Below the pieces are notes generated by a model that had not been told where the DNA came from, did no database searches, and saw only the letters and a list, made by a program, of their open reading frames with translations. A program made the position numbers and the translations under genes. From Alicyclobacillus tolerans (lineage in GTDB: Bacteria > Bacillota > Bacilli > Alicyclobacillales > Alicyclobacillaceae), in contig NZ_JAJFNK010000043.1 in assembly GCF_021739485.1 (NCBI RefSeq), positions 1 to 42,632 of the forward strand: a stretch of DNA of 42,632 nucleotides, read 5' to 3'. Position 1 is the stretch's first letter; every line of letters starts with the position of its first letter. Of the stretch, positions 8,493-16,893 are shown piece after piece.

Positions 8493-9230
8493 GTGAGTGA
8501 CCCAACTTTTCGAAGGGTTGGAGAAGAAACCCTGCTGGTTGAATTTGAAAACAAAATTGCACTGGACGTCAGCGAGCAGGTCCAGCGTTTATCCGGACTG
8601 TTGATGGATGAACAGGTGACGGGAATCTACGAGTGTATTCCGAGCTTTCGCTCCCTAGCGATCGATTACAATCCCCTGACGGTGTCTCACGAACACATTG
8701 AGACCATATGCAGACAGTTGCTGCAAGGCGATCCGTCGGCGCACCGCCAAAGGAGTCGCCATCATGCCGTGGTTCCGGTTCAATACGGCGGGGAATGGGG
8801 TCCGGATTTGGACGAGATCGCAGCCACTCTTCAATTGACGCCCGAAGAGTTGGTGAAAATTCACTCGAGTGTCGTGTATACGGTGTACATGGTTGGGTTC
8901 TCCAACGGATTTGCGTATATGGGAGATACTCATGAGTTGCTCGATCTGCCTCGCAGGTCCGCACCGCGGGTGGTGGTTCCCGTGGGGAGCATTGCGGTGG
9001 CTAAGAAACAAACGGGAATTTACCCGCTGAGTTCCCCAGGGGGGTGGCATCTCTTGGGGCGCACACCCATTCCGATGTTCGACCCTGCAAGAGAACGTCC
9101 GGCCTTCCTCGAGGCGGGGGACAGGGTGACGTTCAAACCAATCAATCCAGAAGAGTATGAAGAAATTGAGCAGAAGGTGCAGGCAGGCATCAGTTTGTGG
9201 GATGAGTTGAAATCTCAAGAGCTTAAATGA
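8493..9230 (+). CDS. pxpB: 5-oxoprolinase subunit B (KipI family)
   Basis: The 245-residue protein matches the KipI/PxpB (allophanate hydrolase subunit 1) family: an N-terminal LVEFENKIALDVSEQVQRL, then VVPVQYGGEWGPDLDEIA, VGFSNGFAYMGD and SPGGWHLLGRTPIPMFDP. The start is placed at GTG 8493, with AAAGGA just upstream and family similarity beginning directly after it; the open frame runs far back into the RraA-like gene in another frame and is not coding there. In the known complex PxpB and PxpC act with PxpA. The gene follows the RraA-like gene after 37 nt, in the same transcript. Confidence 0.92.
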   Translation: MSDPTFRRVGEETLLVEFENKIALDVSEQVQRLSGLLMDEQVTGIYECIPSFRSLAIDYNPLTVSHEHIETICRQLLQGDPSAHRQRSRHHAVVPVQYGGEWGPDLDEIAATLQLTPEELVKIHSSVVYTVYMVGFSNGFAYMGDTHELLDLPRRSAPRVVVPVGSIAVAKKQTGIYPLSSPGGWHLLGRTPIPMFDPARERPAFLEAGDRVTFKPINPEEYEEIEQKVQAGISLWDELKSQELK

Positions 9231-9331
9231 TGCGATATCAATAGGTCTAGGAAACCTCAAGACAGGGGCTTTACGACTTAAGAACGAGAACCTGAGGAAA
9301 CCTGACTTGAATGTTCACGATGGAGGTCATG

Positions 9332-10306
9332 ATGGGAACAATCACAGTGCAAAAGCCGGGATTACTCACGACTGTCCAGGACCTAGGGCGAAGGGGCAGG
9401 CAAAGATTTGGAGTGACCGTCGGCGGGGCCATGGATCCACTCGCTCTAAGAATCGCCAACATTCTGTTGGGGAATCAAGAAGGCGCCGCGGGACTTGAAA
9501 TCACCGTGTTAGGGCCCAAATTACAGTTCCAGTCGGAGATGAGCTTTATCATAACCGGAGCCGAACTCAGCCCTCGGTTGGATGGGGCCTCTCTGTCCAA
9601 TTGGAAGCCTTATCGGGCCACAGCAGGGTCTGTGCTCGAATTTGGCCGTTGCGTTCTAGGATGTCGAGCTTATGTAGCCGTCTCTGGGGGCATCGACGTT
9701 CCAGAAGTACTTGGAAGCCGTTCAACCTTTTTAAAGGGCGAATTCGGGGGTTACCATGGACGGCCACTGCGTGCGGGAGATGAGCTTCAGACAGGGGATG
9801 AGCTTCAAACATTCGAAGGTTCTCGACTCGACATAAACTCTGACACCTGGTTCCATAGGGACTTGACCTTCGCGTCCAACTATAGTTTGGCAGAACCCAT
9901 CCGTCTAACGCTTGGGCCCCAAGACGATCGGTTTACTGAAAATGCGTTCCAAGCGTTGGTTTCTGGCGAATATCAAATCACTACGGATTCAGACCGGATG
10001 GGATACCGACTGAAAGGCCCGGAATTAGAACATGTCGACAACGCCGATATCATATCGGATTACATTGCCTGCGGAAGTATTCAAGTTCCGAAAAATGGTC
10101 AACCGATCATTCTCATGGCGGACCGTCAAACATCAGGGGGATACACGAAAATTGGAACCGTCATTAAAGTAGATATCCCCAGATTGGCTCAAGCGAAACC
10201 TGGAAATCGAATTCAGTTTCAGATCGTGAGTGCGGATGAAGCCCTGCAGTTGTATAGACAGCAGGAAGAGAGGATTCAATACTTAAAAAACCTGCAAATT
10301 AGCTAG
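9332..10306 (+). CDS. pxpC: 5-oxoprolinase subunit C (KipA family)
   Basis: The 324-residue protein has the family start ITVQKPGLLTTVQDLGRRG and continues with GGAMDPLALRIAN, GAELSPRLDG, LGPQDDRF, DRMGYRLKGP and MADRQTSGGYTKIG, all KipA/PxpC signatures. ATG 9332 or 9329 is preferred to 9311 because of GGAGG at 9322-9326 and because homologues begin here. Codons at 9776-9811 show an in-frame tandem duplication of 18 bp (GDELQT twice). The gene closes the putative operon that begins at 3892, about 5.8 kb downstream of pxpA. Confidence 0.92.
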   Translation: MGTITVQKPGLLTTVQDLGRRGRQRFGVTVGGAMDPLALRIANILLGNQEGAAGLEITVLGPKLQFQSEMSFIITGAELSPRLDGASLSNWKPYRATAGSVLEFGRCVLGCRAYVAVSGGIDVPEVLGSRSTFLKGEFGGYHGRPLRAGDELQTGDELQTFEGSRLDINSDTWFHRDLTFASNYSLAEPIRLTLGPQDDRFTENAFQALVSGEYQITTDSDRMGYRLKGPELEHVDNADIISDYIACGSIQVPKNGQPIILMADRQTSGGYTKIGTVIKVDIPRLAQAKPGNRIQFQIVSADEALQLYRQQEERIQYLKNLQIS

Positions 10307-10382
10307 GCTTGATAGCCTTGCTTGGAAAGTGATGGTATACTACGCACAATGGTATCTAACGCACAATTGAAGTTTTAAACTG

Positions 10383-10401
10383 AAACTTTAAATTAAAGTT
10401 T
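10383..10401. repeat. Perfect 9-1-9 palindrome upstream of the riboswitch
   Basis: AAACTTTAA at 10383-10391 and TTAAAGTTT at 10393-10401 form a perfect inverted repeat around one base. The related AAGTTTTAAA also occurs at about 10370, giving a cluster of similar AT-rich repeats just before the c-di-AMP leader. It may be an operator; no matching protein is known here. Confidence 0.4.
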
Positions 10402-10405
10402 TAAA

Positions 10406-10533
10406 GCCGAATCGTCGACACAGTCGATGTACGGGGGATCTTATTGTCCGTTTGGACTTGGGCGAAGCGCTGAAAGGCGCCGGGTGTTCTCGTATCCGAG
10501 CCTGAAAACTAACCTCGGAGGCTATACGAGAGG
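10406..10533 (+). promoter_or_regulatory. ydaO/yuaA-type cyclic di-AMP riboswitch
   Basis: The leader shows the conserved blocks of the ydaO class in order: GCCGAATC near 10406, GGGGGATC near 10433, GGGCGAAGCGCTGAAAGG and GCGCCGGGTG around 10458-10485, then GAGCCTGAAAACTAACCTCG and GGAGGC at about 10499-10522. The block with CTAACCTCG-G-AGGC is the strongest hallmark. It ends about 15 nt before the ATG of a LysM/SleB cell-wall hydrolase, a standard target of this riboswitch. In the known class, c-di-AMP binding turns expression off. A competing terminator is not obvious, so control may be at translation, since AGAGGA at 10529-10534 sits at its edge. Confidence 0.88.
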
Positions 10534-10547
10534 ATGATAATTAAGCT

Positions 10548-11441
10548 ATGCGCAAACTTTGTTTGGCTGTGAGCGCTGCTGCGCTGATGGGTGGTTTTGG
10601 CGTAACATCGGCATGGGCTGCGACCAATTCGATTGTGGTACGACCTGGGGATACCCTTTGGCGGCTCTCCCAAACGCACCATGTTTCTATCCAGGCCCTT
10701 GAAGCGGCCAACCCCACTGTCAACCCGAGTGATTTGCTCGTAGGCACGGTCTTGCGCCTGCCGGGAAGCGCAGCAACCGCCGCGGTTCGTCCCAGGTACG
10801 CAGGCCGGACAAGCTACAAAGCGCCGTCACGACCCAAGGCCACTCCTTCGACACCCGCAACGGTGACTGTTCGCCCTGGAGATACGTTTTGGAAGATCGC
10901 TCAGGCACACCACCTTTCCGTCAAAGCCCTCGAAGCTGCGAATCCCAGCTTAAATCCAAGCAATTTGCTCGTAGGCAGCGTGTTGCACCTTCCCAATGCG
11001 GGTGCGAAGGCGATCGATACTGCGAATGTTAAGGCGACTCGTACTGTGGTTTCTCACCCGCAACAGAGTCTTCAGCAACAAAACCTCTACTGGATGGAAC
11101 ACATCATCAACGCCGAAGCCGGGTATGAACCCTTAAAAACTCAAATTGCTGTAGGCGACGTGGTTATTCACCGCATGCGGTCCGGTTATGGGCGCACGGT
11201 GCGAGACGTTGTCTTTCAAGTCGTGAATGGTCGCCACCAGTTTACGACGGTGACCAACGGCGAAGTCTATAAAACCCCAGGTCCAACAAGTGTCCAAGCC
11301 GCGATGGACGTACTCAGCAAGGGAATGGATGTCGTTCCGGGAGCATTCGTGTTTTACAACCCAGCAGTGGCCCCGAAAGGGAGTTGGGTTACGATGCAGC
11401 CCAAGGTTGCACAAATTGGCCACCTGATGTTCGCAAAGTAG
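10548..11441 (+). CDS. Secreted cell-wall hydrolase with two LysM domains and a SleB-type catalytic domain
   Basis: The 297-residue protein starts with a signal peptide (MRKLCLAVSAAALMGG, cleavage near AWA-AT at residue 24). Two LysM peptidoglycan-binding domains follow at about 29-72 and 105-149, each with VRPGDT-x-W and (A)NP-x-x-NPS-x-LLVG. The C-terminal domain (about 182-295) is of the SleB/Hydrolase_2 type, with the likely catalytic glutamate E190 in INAEAGYEP. Such enzymes cleave cortex or vegetative peptidoglycan. It probably stands as its own unit, because a c-di-AMP riboswitch immediately precedes it; this ties its synthesis to cell-wall and osmotic state rather than to the flanking catabolic genes. 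Confidence 0.92.
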   Translation: MRKLCLAVSAAALMGGFGVTSAWAATNSIVVRPGDTLWRLSQTHHVSIQALEAANPTVNPSDLLVGTVLRLPGSAATAAVRPRYAGRTSYKAPSRPKATPSTPATVTVRPGDTFWKIAQAHHLSVKALEAANPSLNPSNLLVGSVLHLPNAGAKAIDTANVKATRTVVSHPQQSLQQQNLYWMEHIINAEAGYEPLKTQIAVGDVVIHRMRSGYGRTVRDVVFQVVNGRHQFTTVTNGEVYKTPGPTSVQAAMDVLSKGMDVVPGAFVFYNPAVAPKGSWVTMQPKVAQIGHLMFAK

Positions 11442-12183
11442 TTAGAGCCCTGCCATAAAGATAGGTATGCTATGTCTCGTCATTTCTGGTACGATTCTAC
11501 TTATGTGCCTGCTCATGCACGGCTATTTCCAACTCGCAGGTCGATAATGCCGTCGAGTTCCCGGCCATTTACAGGCATGAGTGTCACGGGTAGAAAAGCG
11601 CCTGGTGTTTTAGCTACCTCATAATGTCCAAATGCTGATGGTGTTAGGTGTCCAAGATTTGATGCCGATATTGACCAAGTCGTTCACCATTCCCTGTTCT
11701 TCCTGTTGGAGGAGTGGGAGGGGTGAATGACCGTAGGTCAGAGGGGAGGAGCGAAGCGGCTTCCCCTGTACGTCCCTGACGGGACCGGTAGCTTCAATCA
11801 CAGAGATTTACACCCAGCAGTATCAAGCCTTTCTAATCTCATCAGCCGATGATACAAGCATCGTCTACTCGACGGCACGTGGGAAAAGAAACGTCCCATA
11901 ACCTGCCATGGCAAGTCGAGTGTCAATGTCCGAGTCGTGTTGCGAAACTCGCTGGAATGGACAAAGTGCGCCGTCAGCTGTGGTTTGGATGTAAAAAGCC
12001 AGATGAACGGTCATTTTAGCCCATCATAAAAATCACCAATGATGACATGAATACTGCATTTGGACACGTCATCCGTCAAAATGCGGACATTGTACACCGT
12101 CAACCCTTGGACAAAATAGCGTAGTAGTAACACCTGGATTGGGCGAGACTTTTGTTTGGAACGGTTCTGAGGAGGAATTTCAT
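11442..12183 (+). other. Long gene-poor region, possible relics
   Basis: I see no convincing gene in these 740 bases. Positions 11733-11785 hold two neighbouring hairpins: AGGGGA with TCCCCT around 11738-11764, and GTCCC-TGAC-GGGAC at about 11770-11783. Short minus-strand frames (11619-11801 and 12011-12232) read well but have no ribosome site and no recognised family. Mobile-element or gene debris is possible; nothing decisive is visible. The acyl-CoA ligase promoter should lie at the 3' end, but no clear -35/-10 pair stands out. Confidence 0.4.
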
Positions 12184-13764
12184 TTGGGTTATAACTTCGC
12201 ACACGTTGTCGACACCATTGCAACCCAGTCACCCGACAGGACTGCTATTTTATGTGTGGACCCAGAAGGTCAACAGGAAGTTACGACGTACGGAAGTCTA
12301 AGGCAAGCCACGAATCGTTTTGCCGACGGGCTTCGTCAACTTGGCATCAAAAAAGCGGACCGGGTATTGATTGTCCTGCCGCGCTGCACAGAGTCTTTCG
12401 TCATTTACTTAGCCCTGTTGAAGTTAGGGGCTACGGCAATCCCGGGTTCTGAAATGCTGCGCGCAGCAGACATCAAATACCGCTTGAACCACTCCGGTGC
12501 CATCGCCGTGTTTGCCCACTCCAGCCTGGCAGGCGAAGTCGACAAGATTCGCGAAGAGTGCAAAAGCGTCAAGCACTGTGCCGTGGTGGGTGAACAACGC
12601 GATGGGTGGATTCACTATACAAGCATCCTGCAAAGTGGACAAAACGAGGACATTCAAGTGCCTACCGCAGACGAAGACGCTGCCTTCCTGCTGTACACCA
12701 GCGGCACGACGGGCGGCCCAAAGGGCGTGTTGCACGGGTACTCATGGCCGCGCGAACACTTAAAGATTGCAGGGACGTATTGGCTGGACCCGAAGCCCAA
12801 TGAAGTGATTTGGGCTACTGCGGCGCCGGGTTGGGGCAAGTGGATCTGGAGCCCATTTGTGACCGCCCTTGGGAATGGGGCGACGAGTTTTGTGTACAAG
12901 GGTCGGTTTGATCCGAAAACCTATCTCGATTTGATGGAGAAGTACCAAATTCAGCTGCTGTGCGCTACGCCTACGGAATACCGTTTGATGGCCAAGGTCG
13001 ACGACCTGGCGTCGTACAAACTCAGTTTGCGCACGGCGGTCAGTGCCGGGGAACCCCTCAACCGAGAGGCCATTGACCGCTTCAAAGAAGCCTTCGGCGT
13101 CACTCTTCGCGACGGCTACGGGCAGACGGAAAGCAGCCTGGCAATTGCGAATCTCATCAACATGGAATTGAAACCTGGCTCGCTTGGCAAGCCGTTTCCC
13201 GGCATGAGGATCGCGATCGTAGACGATAACGGCTGCGAAGTCCTTCCGGGGACGGTCGGGCACATCGCTTTACATAAGTCGTTCCCGCCGCTCTTTAAAG
13301 GGTATTTGAACGACGAAGAGAGAACGCGAAAGGCGTTTCGCGGGGATTGGTTCATCACCGGCGACCTCGGTTCGATGGACGGGGATGGGTACTTCTACTT
13401 TGAAGGCCGGGCGGACGACATCATCATCTCTTCAGGGTATACCATTGGGCCAAGCGAAGTAGAGGATGCGTTGGTCAAACATCCCAAGGTTCTCGATTGT
13501 GCTGTCGTGGCGAGTCCGGATAAAGAACGGGGACACATCGTCAAAGCGTTCGTGATTCTGAAAGACCCTGCGGACAGGGGTGGGGATGAGTCGAGTTTGG
13601 TGCGGGAATTGCAGGATCACGTCAAACGTCTGACAGCCCCCTATAAATACCCGCGGGCGATCGAGTTTGTCGACGCGCTGCCGAGAACCACGAATGGTAA
13701 GATACAGCGAGCCGAACTGCGAAAGAGGGAAGCTGAACGTGCGCAGGCGATATCTTCGCTCTGA
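12184..13764 (+). CDS. AMP-forming acyl-CoA synthetase (acetyl/medium-chain acyl-CoA ligase type)
   Basis: The 526-residue adenylate-forming enzyme converts a carboxylic acid, ATP and CoA to an acyl-CoA. Motifs in order are the P-loop LLYTSGTTGGPKGVLHG, the adenine motif DGYGQTES, the hinge region GDWFITGDLGSMDGDGYFYFEGRADD and the C-terminal catalytic lysine in RTTNGKIQR. WATAAPGWGKWIWSPF resembles acetyl- and medium-chain acyl-CoA ligases. TTG 12184 is preferred because GAGGAGG lies 8 nt before it; the frame continues 15 codons upstream without a site. It may activate an acid made by the upstream pathway. A strong hairpin separates it from the permease. Confidence 0.88.
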   Translation: MGYNFAHVVDTIATQSPDRTAILCVDPEGQQEVTTYGSLRQATNRFADGLRQLGIKKADRVLIVLPRCTESFVIYLALLKLGATAIPGSEMLRAADIKYRLNHSGAIAVFAHSSLAGEVDKIREECKSVKHCAVVGEQRDGWIHYTSILQSGQNEDIQVPTADEDAAFLLYTSGTTGGPKGVLHGYSWPREHLKIAGTYWLDPKPNEVIWATAAPGWGKWIWSPFVTALGNGATSFVYKGRFDPKTYLDLMEKYQIQLLCATPTEYRLMAKVDDLASYKLSLRTAVSAGEPLNREAIDRFKEAFGVTLRDGYGQTESSLAIANLINMELKPGSLGKPFPGMRIAIVDDNGCEVLPGTVGHIALHKSFPPLFKGYLNDEERTRKAFRGDWFITGDLGSMDGDGYFYFEGRADDIIISSGYTIGPSEVEDALVKHPKVLDCAVVASPDKERGHIVKAFVILKDPADRGGDESSLVRELQDHVKRLTAPYKYPRAIEFVDALPRTTNGKIQRAELRKREAERAQAISSL

Positions 13765-13849
13765 CGAACGATTCACGAACGCTGGACAAGCAGCAAAGGG
13801 AAGTCACCACAATTTTCTATAGAAGAACCCAATCTACGGTTATCCATCC

Positions 13850-13897
13850 AAGCACCCACGAACAGTGCCGCTGTAAAGGCACTGCCGTGGGTGCTTT
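13850..13897 (+). terminator. Rho-independent terminator after the acyl-CoA ligase gene
   Basis: AAGCACCCACG at 13850-13860 pairs with CGTGGGTGCTT at 13886-13896. An inner stem, CAGTGCC at 13863-13869 with GGCACTG at 13878-13884, extends it. A short T-run ends the 3' arm. Confidence 0.75.
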
Positions 13898-14016
13898 GTC
13901 ATCGTGACCATTTGTCATTAGGACTCGGTACTGTTCAGTCCAATAACGGCCGCATGGAATTCCAATAGACAGAATATAAAGACAGTGTAGGACGAATTGG
14001 AGGGGAGGAATCGAAC

Positions 14017-15615
14017 TTGGGAATGTCAAACGCTGGTACGACCGCTCCATCGAAGCCATCGCTTCGTCGCGAAATGTCCTATTTAGACCTCACCATGGCG
14101 TCTTTATCGGGAATTGTAGGCTCGGGATGGTTGTTTGGAGCCTACTACGCGACAAGCGATGCCGGACCTGCGGCGATCTTTGCCTGGTTGTTTGGAGCCA
14201 TCGCGATCGGATTGATGGCCTTTCTGTACGCGGAACTGACCGGCATGCTGCCCGCTGCGGGAGGCGTCGCAAGGTATCCAAACGTCAGTCATGGCAGAGT
14301 CACGAGTTTCATCATCGCCTGGTGCGCCTATCTCGGAGGCGCGGCAACACCGCCCATTGAGGCTGAGGCGGTCATGCAGTATTCTTCGCGATACGTGCCG
14401 GGGTTGTACGCCAATCACTCGCTGACAGGGCGCGGCTTTTTGGTTGCCATTGTGCTGGTCATTGTACTGTTTTTAATCAACTACTATGGAATCAAAGCCT
14501 TCGCCTGGATCAACACGCGGCTGACGTTGCTGAAACTGACGGTGCCTTGGCTAACGGTCATCGTGCTGGCCTTTTTCTTCAAAGGGAGAAACTTTACGAT
14601 CGAGGGATTTGCGCCCCATGGTCTATCTGGAATTATGACTGCAATTTCTACGGCTGGGGTGATTTTTGCTTTATTAGGATTCCGCCAAGCCATCGATTTG
14701 GCTGGCGAAGCCAGGAGGGGGCATCGCGATGTTCCGCGCGCCATTTTGACGGCCATTGGCGTCGCGACGTTACTCTACTTTGGACTGCAGATCACGTTTG
14801 TGGGCGCGGTTCCAACCTCGCTTATACAAGCACATGGGTGGGCCGGGTTGAAGTTTACCTCTCCACTGGCCAACACGGCCATGATCCTGGGTGCTGGCTG
14901 GCTCGCCACGTTGTTGTTCGCAGACGCCATTGTCTCGCCGGGTGCGGATACCTTAGTCTACTTGGCGACCGCTCCGCGCATTTTGTATGCGATGCAACGC
15001 AATGGGTACATGCCGAAATCGTTCGGGCGCATTCATAAGCAACACCGGGTGCCTTTCGTCGCGCTGCTTGTGAATTTGTTGATTGGAATGGTCTTTTTGG
15101 TTCCGTTCCCGTCGTGGCAACACATGGTGGGATTCATCTCCAGCGCCGTGGTTTTAAGTTATCTGATTGGGCCCGTATCCGCGTCCGTGTTAAGGAGAAC
15201 AGCCCCGGATGCAGCGCGCACGTTTCGCGTGCGAGGCATTAAACTGTGGGCACCGCTGGCGTACATTTTTGCAGGATTGGTCGTCTATTGGTCCGGGTGG
15301 CCAACGGATGGATACGTTCTATTGATTCTGTGTATCGGGTTTATATTTTTTGCGATTCACGCGGTCCGTTCCCGTATCCCTGCAGAGGAATGGCGCGCCG
15401 CCATCTGGATGATGGCGTATGTGGTGTTTCTCACCCTCGTCTCGTTTTTAGGGAGCTTTGGCGGAATCAAGGCCATTGTATACCCGTGGGATGTGCTGAT
15501 TGTCGTTGTCGGAAGCCTGATCGCGTTTTATTGGGGAGTCGCTTCCGGAATTCCCACCACGGAATCCATGCAACTCAATGACCGGAGCATTGCCGTGCAA
15601 GAGGAAGGGAATTGA
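14017..15615 (+). CDS. APC-superfamily amino-acid permease
   Basis: The 532-residue protein has 12 to 14 hydrophobic segments. The start of TM1 has the family glycine motif as LSGIVGSGWLFG, and later YAELTGMLPAAGGVARYPN, GFRQAIDLAGEARR and PRILYAMQRNGYMPKSFG are typical of APC (YfnA/GabP-like) amino-acid or amine transporters. TTG 14017 is set by AGGGGAGG at 14001-14008. It is followed closely by two PLP-enzyme genes, which points to uptake of an amino acid that they transform. The exact substrate cannot be predicted. Confidence 0.88.
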   Translation: MGMSNAGTTAPSKPSLRREMSYLDLTMASLSGIVGSGWLFGAYYATSDAGPAAIFAWLFGAIAIGLMAFLYAELTGMLPAAGGVARYPNVSHGRVTSFIIAWCAYLGGAATPPIEAEAVMQYSSRYVPGLYANHSLTGRGFLVAIVLVIVLFLINYYGIKAFAWINTRLTLLKLTVPWLTVIVLAFFFKGRNFTIEGFAPHGLSGIMTAISTAGVIFALLGFRQAIDLAGEARRGHRDVPRAILTAIGVATLLYFGLQITFVGAVPTSLIQAHGWAGLKFTSPLANTAMILGAGWLATLLFADAIVSPGADTLVYLATAPRILYAMQRNGYMPKSFGRIHKQHRVPFVALLVNLLIGMVFLVPFPSWQHMVGFISSAVVLSYLIGPVSASVLRRTAPDAARTFRVRGIKLWAPLAYIFAGLVVYWSGWPTDGYVLLILCIGFIFFAIHAVRSRIPAEEWRAAIWMMAYVVFLTLVSFLGSFGGIKAIVYPWDVLIVVVGSLIAFYWGVASGIPTTESMQLNDRSIAVQEEGN

Positions 15616-15699
15616 GCGAGACCGTTGGGAGATGCAGGGCCAAGGTGCCCAGTTGGTCAGTAGAGATTTGACCCGTCAGGCGTTGGGAGATGCATCGAT

Positions 15700-16884
15700 T
15701 TGATTGGATTTCCAGCGAAAATCATCAATGCAGCGGGGCCGCTTTCGTGGTTAGGGGGTGGCCCGGTGCACCCCGCAGTCTTGTCTGCAATGAGTGAAGC
15801 ATCCAAACAGACCGTGGATATGCCGGGGCTTCAGATGTGGGCCGACGGCATCCTTTCTGACCTGATAGGATGCGAGTCAGCCATGGTCACTGCCGGCGCG
15901 TTCGCTGGGATGGTCCTGTCTGCCGCTGCGGTCATGGCCGGAACGGACTTTCGTAAAATGTCGGAACTTCCGCATCCAAAGCAGCCGCGAAAAATTGTCA
16001 TTCATCGCAGCCAGCGCAATGCCTACGACAGGGCTTGGTTGATGGGTGGGGCTGAGTTCTTAGAGATTGGGTTTTCTGGACCACCCGGAACGGGCGCTAC
16101 AGAATTGTGGCAGTTGGAAGAGGCTTTGCGCGATCCCGGTGTATGTGCGGTCGCCTACGCAGCCGATGAACCTGGAACGAGCAATGCACTGCCGTTGGTG
16201 GATGTGGTAAAGGTCTCCCACGAGCATCAGCGTCCCGTGATGGTCGATGCAGCGGCCGTTTTGCCTCCTTTGCAGCGCTTGACGGACTTGCTGCAAACCG
16301 GAGCAGATTTGGTGGCAGTCAGCGGCGGAAAGGCGCTCGGTGGGCCGCAAAACAGCGGCCTGCTGTTGGGGCGCAAAGGACTGATAAATTCTGCCCGCAT
16401 GCAGTGGATCGATTGTGACATCGACTCGGGCTACGCCGAAAAAGTCTTCGCGGCCGGGGCCGGGAACGGGGAACTTCCAAATGGACGGCCCCACCACGGA
16501 ATTGGTCGTGGATTTAAGGTCAGCCGGGAAGTGATTGTGGGCACGGTCGAGGCCGCACGGCGCTTTCTGACGGAATACGCTCAGATTGAACAGGCTTGGA
16601 AAGGACGTCTGACAACCATCGAAAGAGCCTTGGCGAGTGTTGTGGTGGGTTCTGACTGCGCCTTGCAGCGCGACGACCGCGCGTGGGGGGGACCGGTCCT
16701 GCGTTTGAAGATGACGCCGAATTTGGCCAAGGACGTTTCAGACAAACTGAGGGCTGGGGACCCCAGGATTGAAGTGGGTCGCCACGCCTTAGCACAGGGG
16801 ATTGTGACGGTCTCGCCTTTGGCGATGCGTGATGAGGACGTCGAGGTCTTGGCTCGACGCGTATCTTACTGCTTAAAAAATTGA
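15700..16884 (+). CDS. Fold-type I PLP enzyme, SelA/D-glucosaminate-6-phosphate ammonia-lyase-like
   Basis: The 394-residue protein resembles the SelA-like/DgaE branch of PLP enzymes. The early NAAGPLSWLGGGPV-x-P corresponds to the N-terminal substrate loop, TAGAFAGMVLSAAAVMAG to the phosphate-binding region, VDAAA (D183) to the pyridine-N aspartate and SGGKALGGPQNSG to the Schiff-base lysine (K211). Members catalyse amino-group elimination or racemisation-like chemistry rather than selenium transfer; no tRNA-binding N-terminal domain is present. TTG 15700 follows GGGAGA at 15685-15690. The region before it repeats CGTTGGGAGATGCA (15623-15636 and 15681-15694). It forms an operon with the permease and the next gene. 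Confidence 0.75.
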   Translation: MIGFPAKIINAAGPLSWLGGGPVHPAVLSAMSEASKQTVDMPGLQMWADGILSDLIGCESAMVTAGAFAGMVLSAAAVMAGTDFRKMSELPHPKQPRKIVIHRSQRNAYDRAWLMGGAEFLEIGFSGPPGTGATELWQLEEALRDPGVCAVAYAADEPGTSNALPLVDVVKVSHEHQRPVMVDAAAVLPPLQRLTDLLQTGADLVAVSGGKALGGPQNSGLLLGRKGLINSARMQWIDCDIDSGYAEKVFAAGAGNGELPNGRPHHGIGRGFKVSREVIVGTVEAARRFLTEYAQIEQAWKGRLTTIERALASVVVGSDCALQRDDRAWGGPVLRLKMTPNLAKDVSDKLRAGDPRIEVGRHALAQGIVTVSPLAMRDEDVEVLARRVSYCLKN

Positions 16885-16893
16885 GGTGAAAGC

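Noticed and set aside
8655..9260. Minus-strand open frame of 201 codons opposite pxpB
   Set aside because: It is antisense to a well-supported gene, rich in H, R and P, with no ribosome site or known motif.
10441..10460. TTGTCC inside the c-di-AMP leader as a further motility site
   Set aside because: Only one half-site is present, with no partner 11 bp away, and it belongs to the riboswitch.
12011..12232. Possible transposase fragment on the - strand (QVLLLRYFVQG, ILTDDVSK)
   Set aside because: The likeness to IS4-type DDE proteins is too weak, and no terminal repeats or neighbouring fragments support it.
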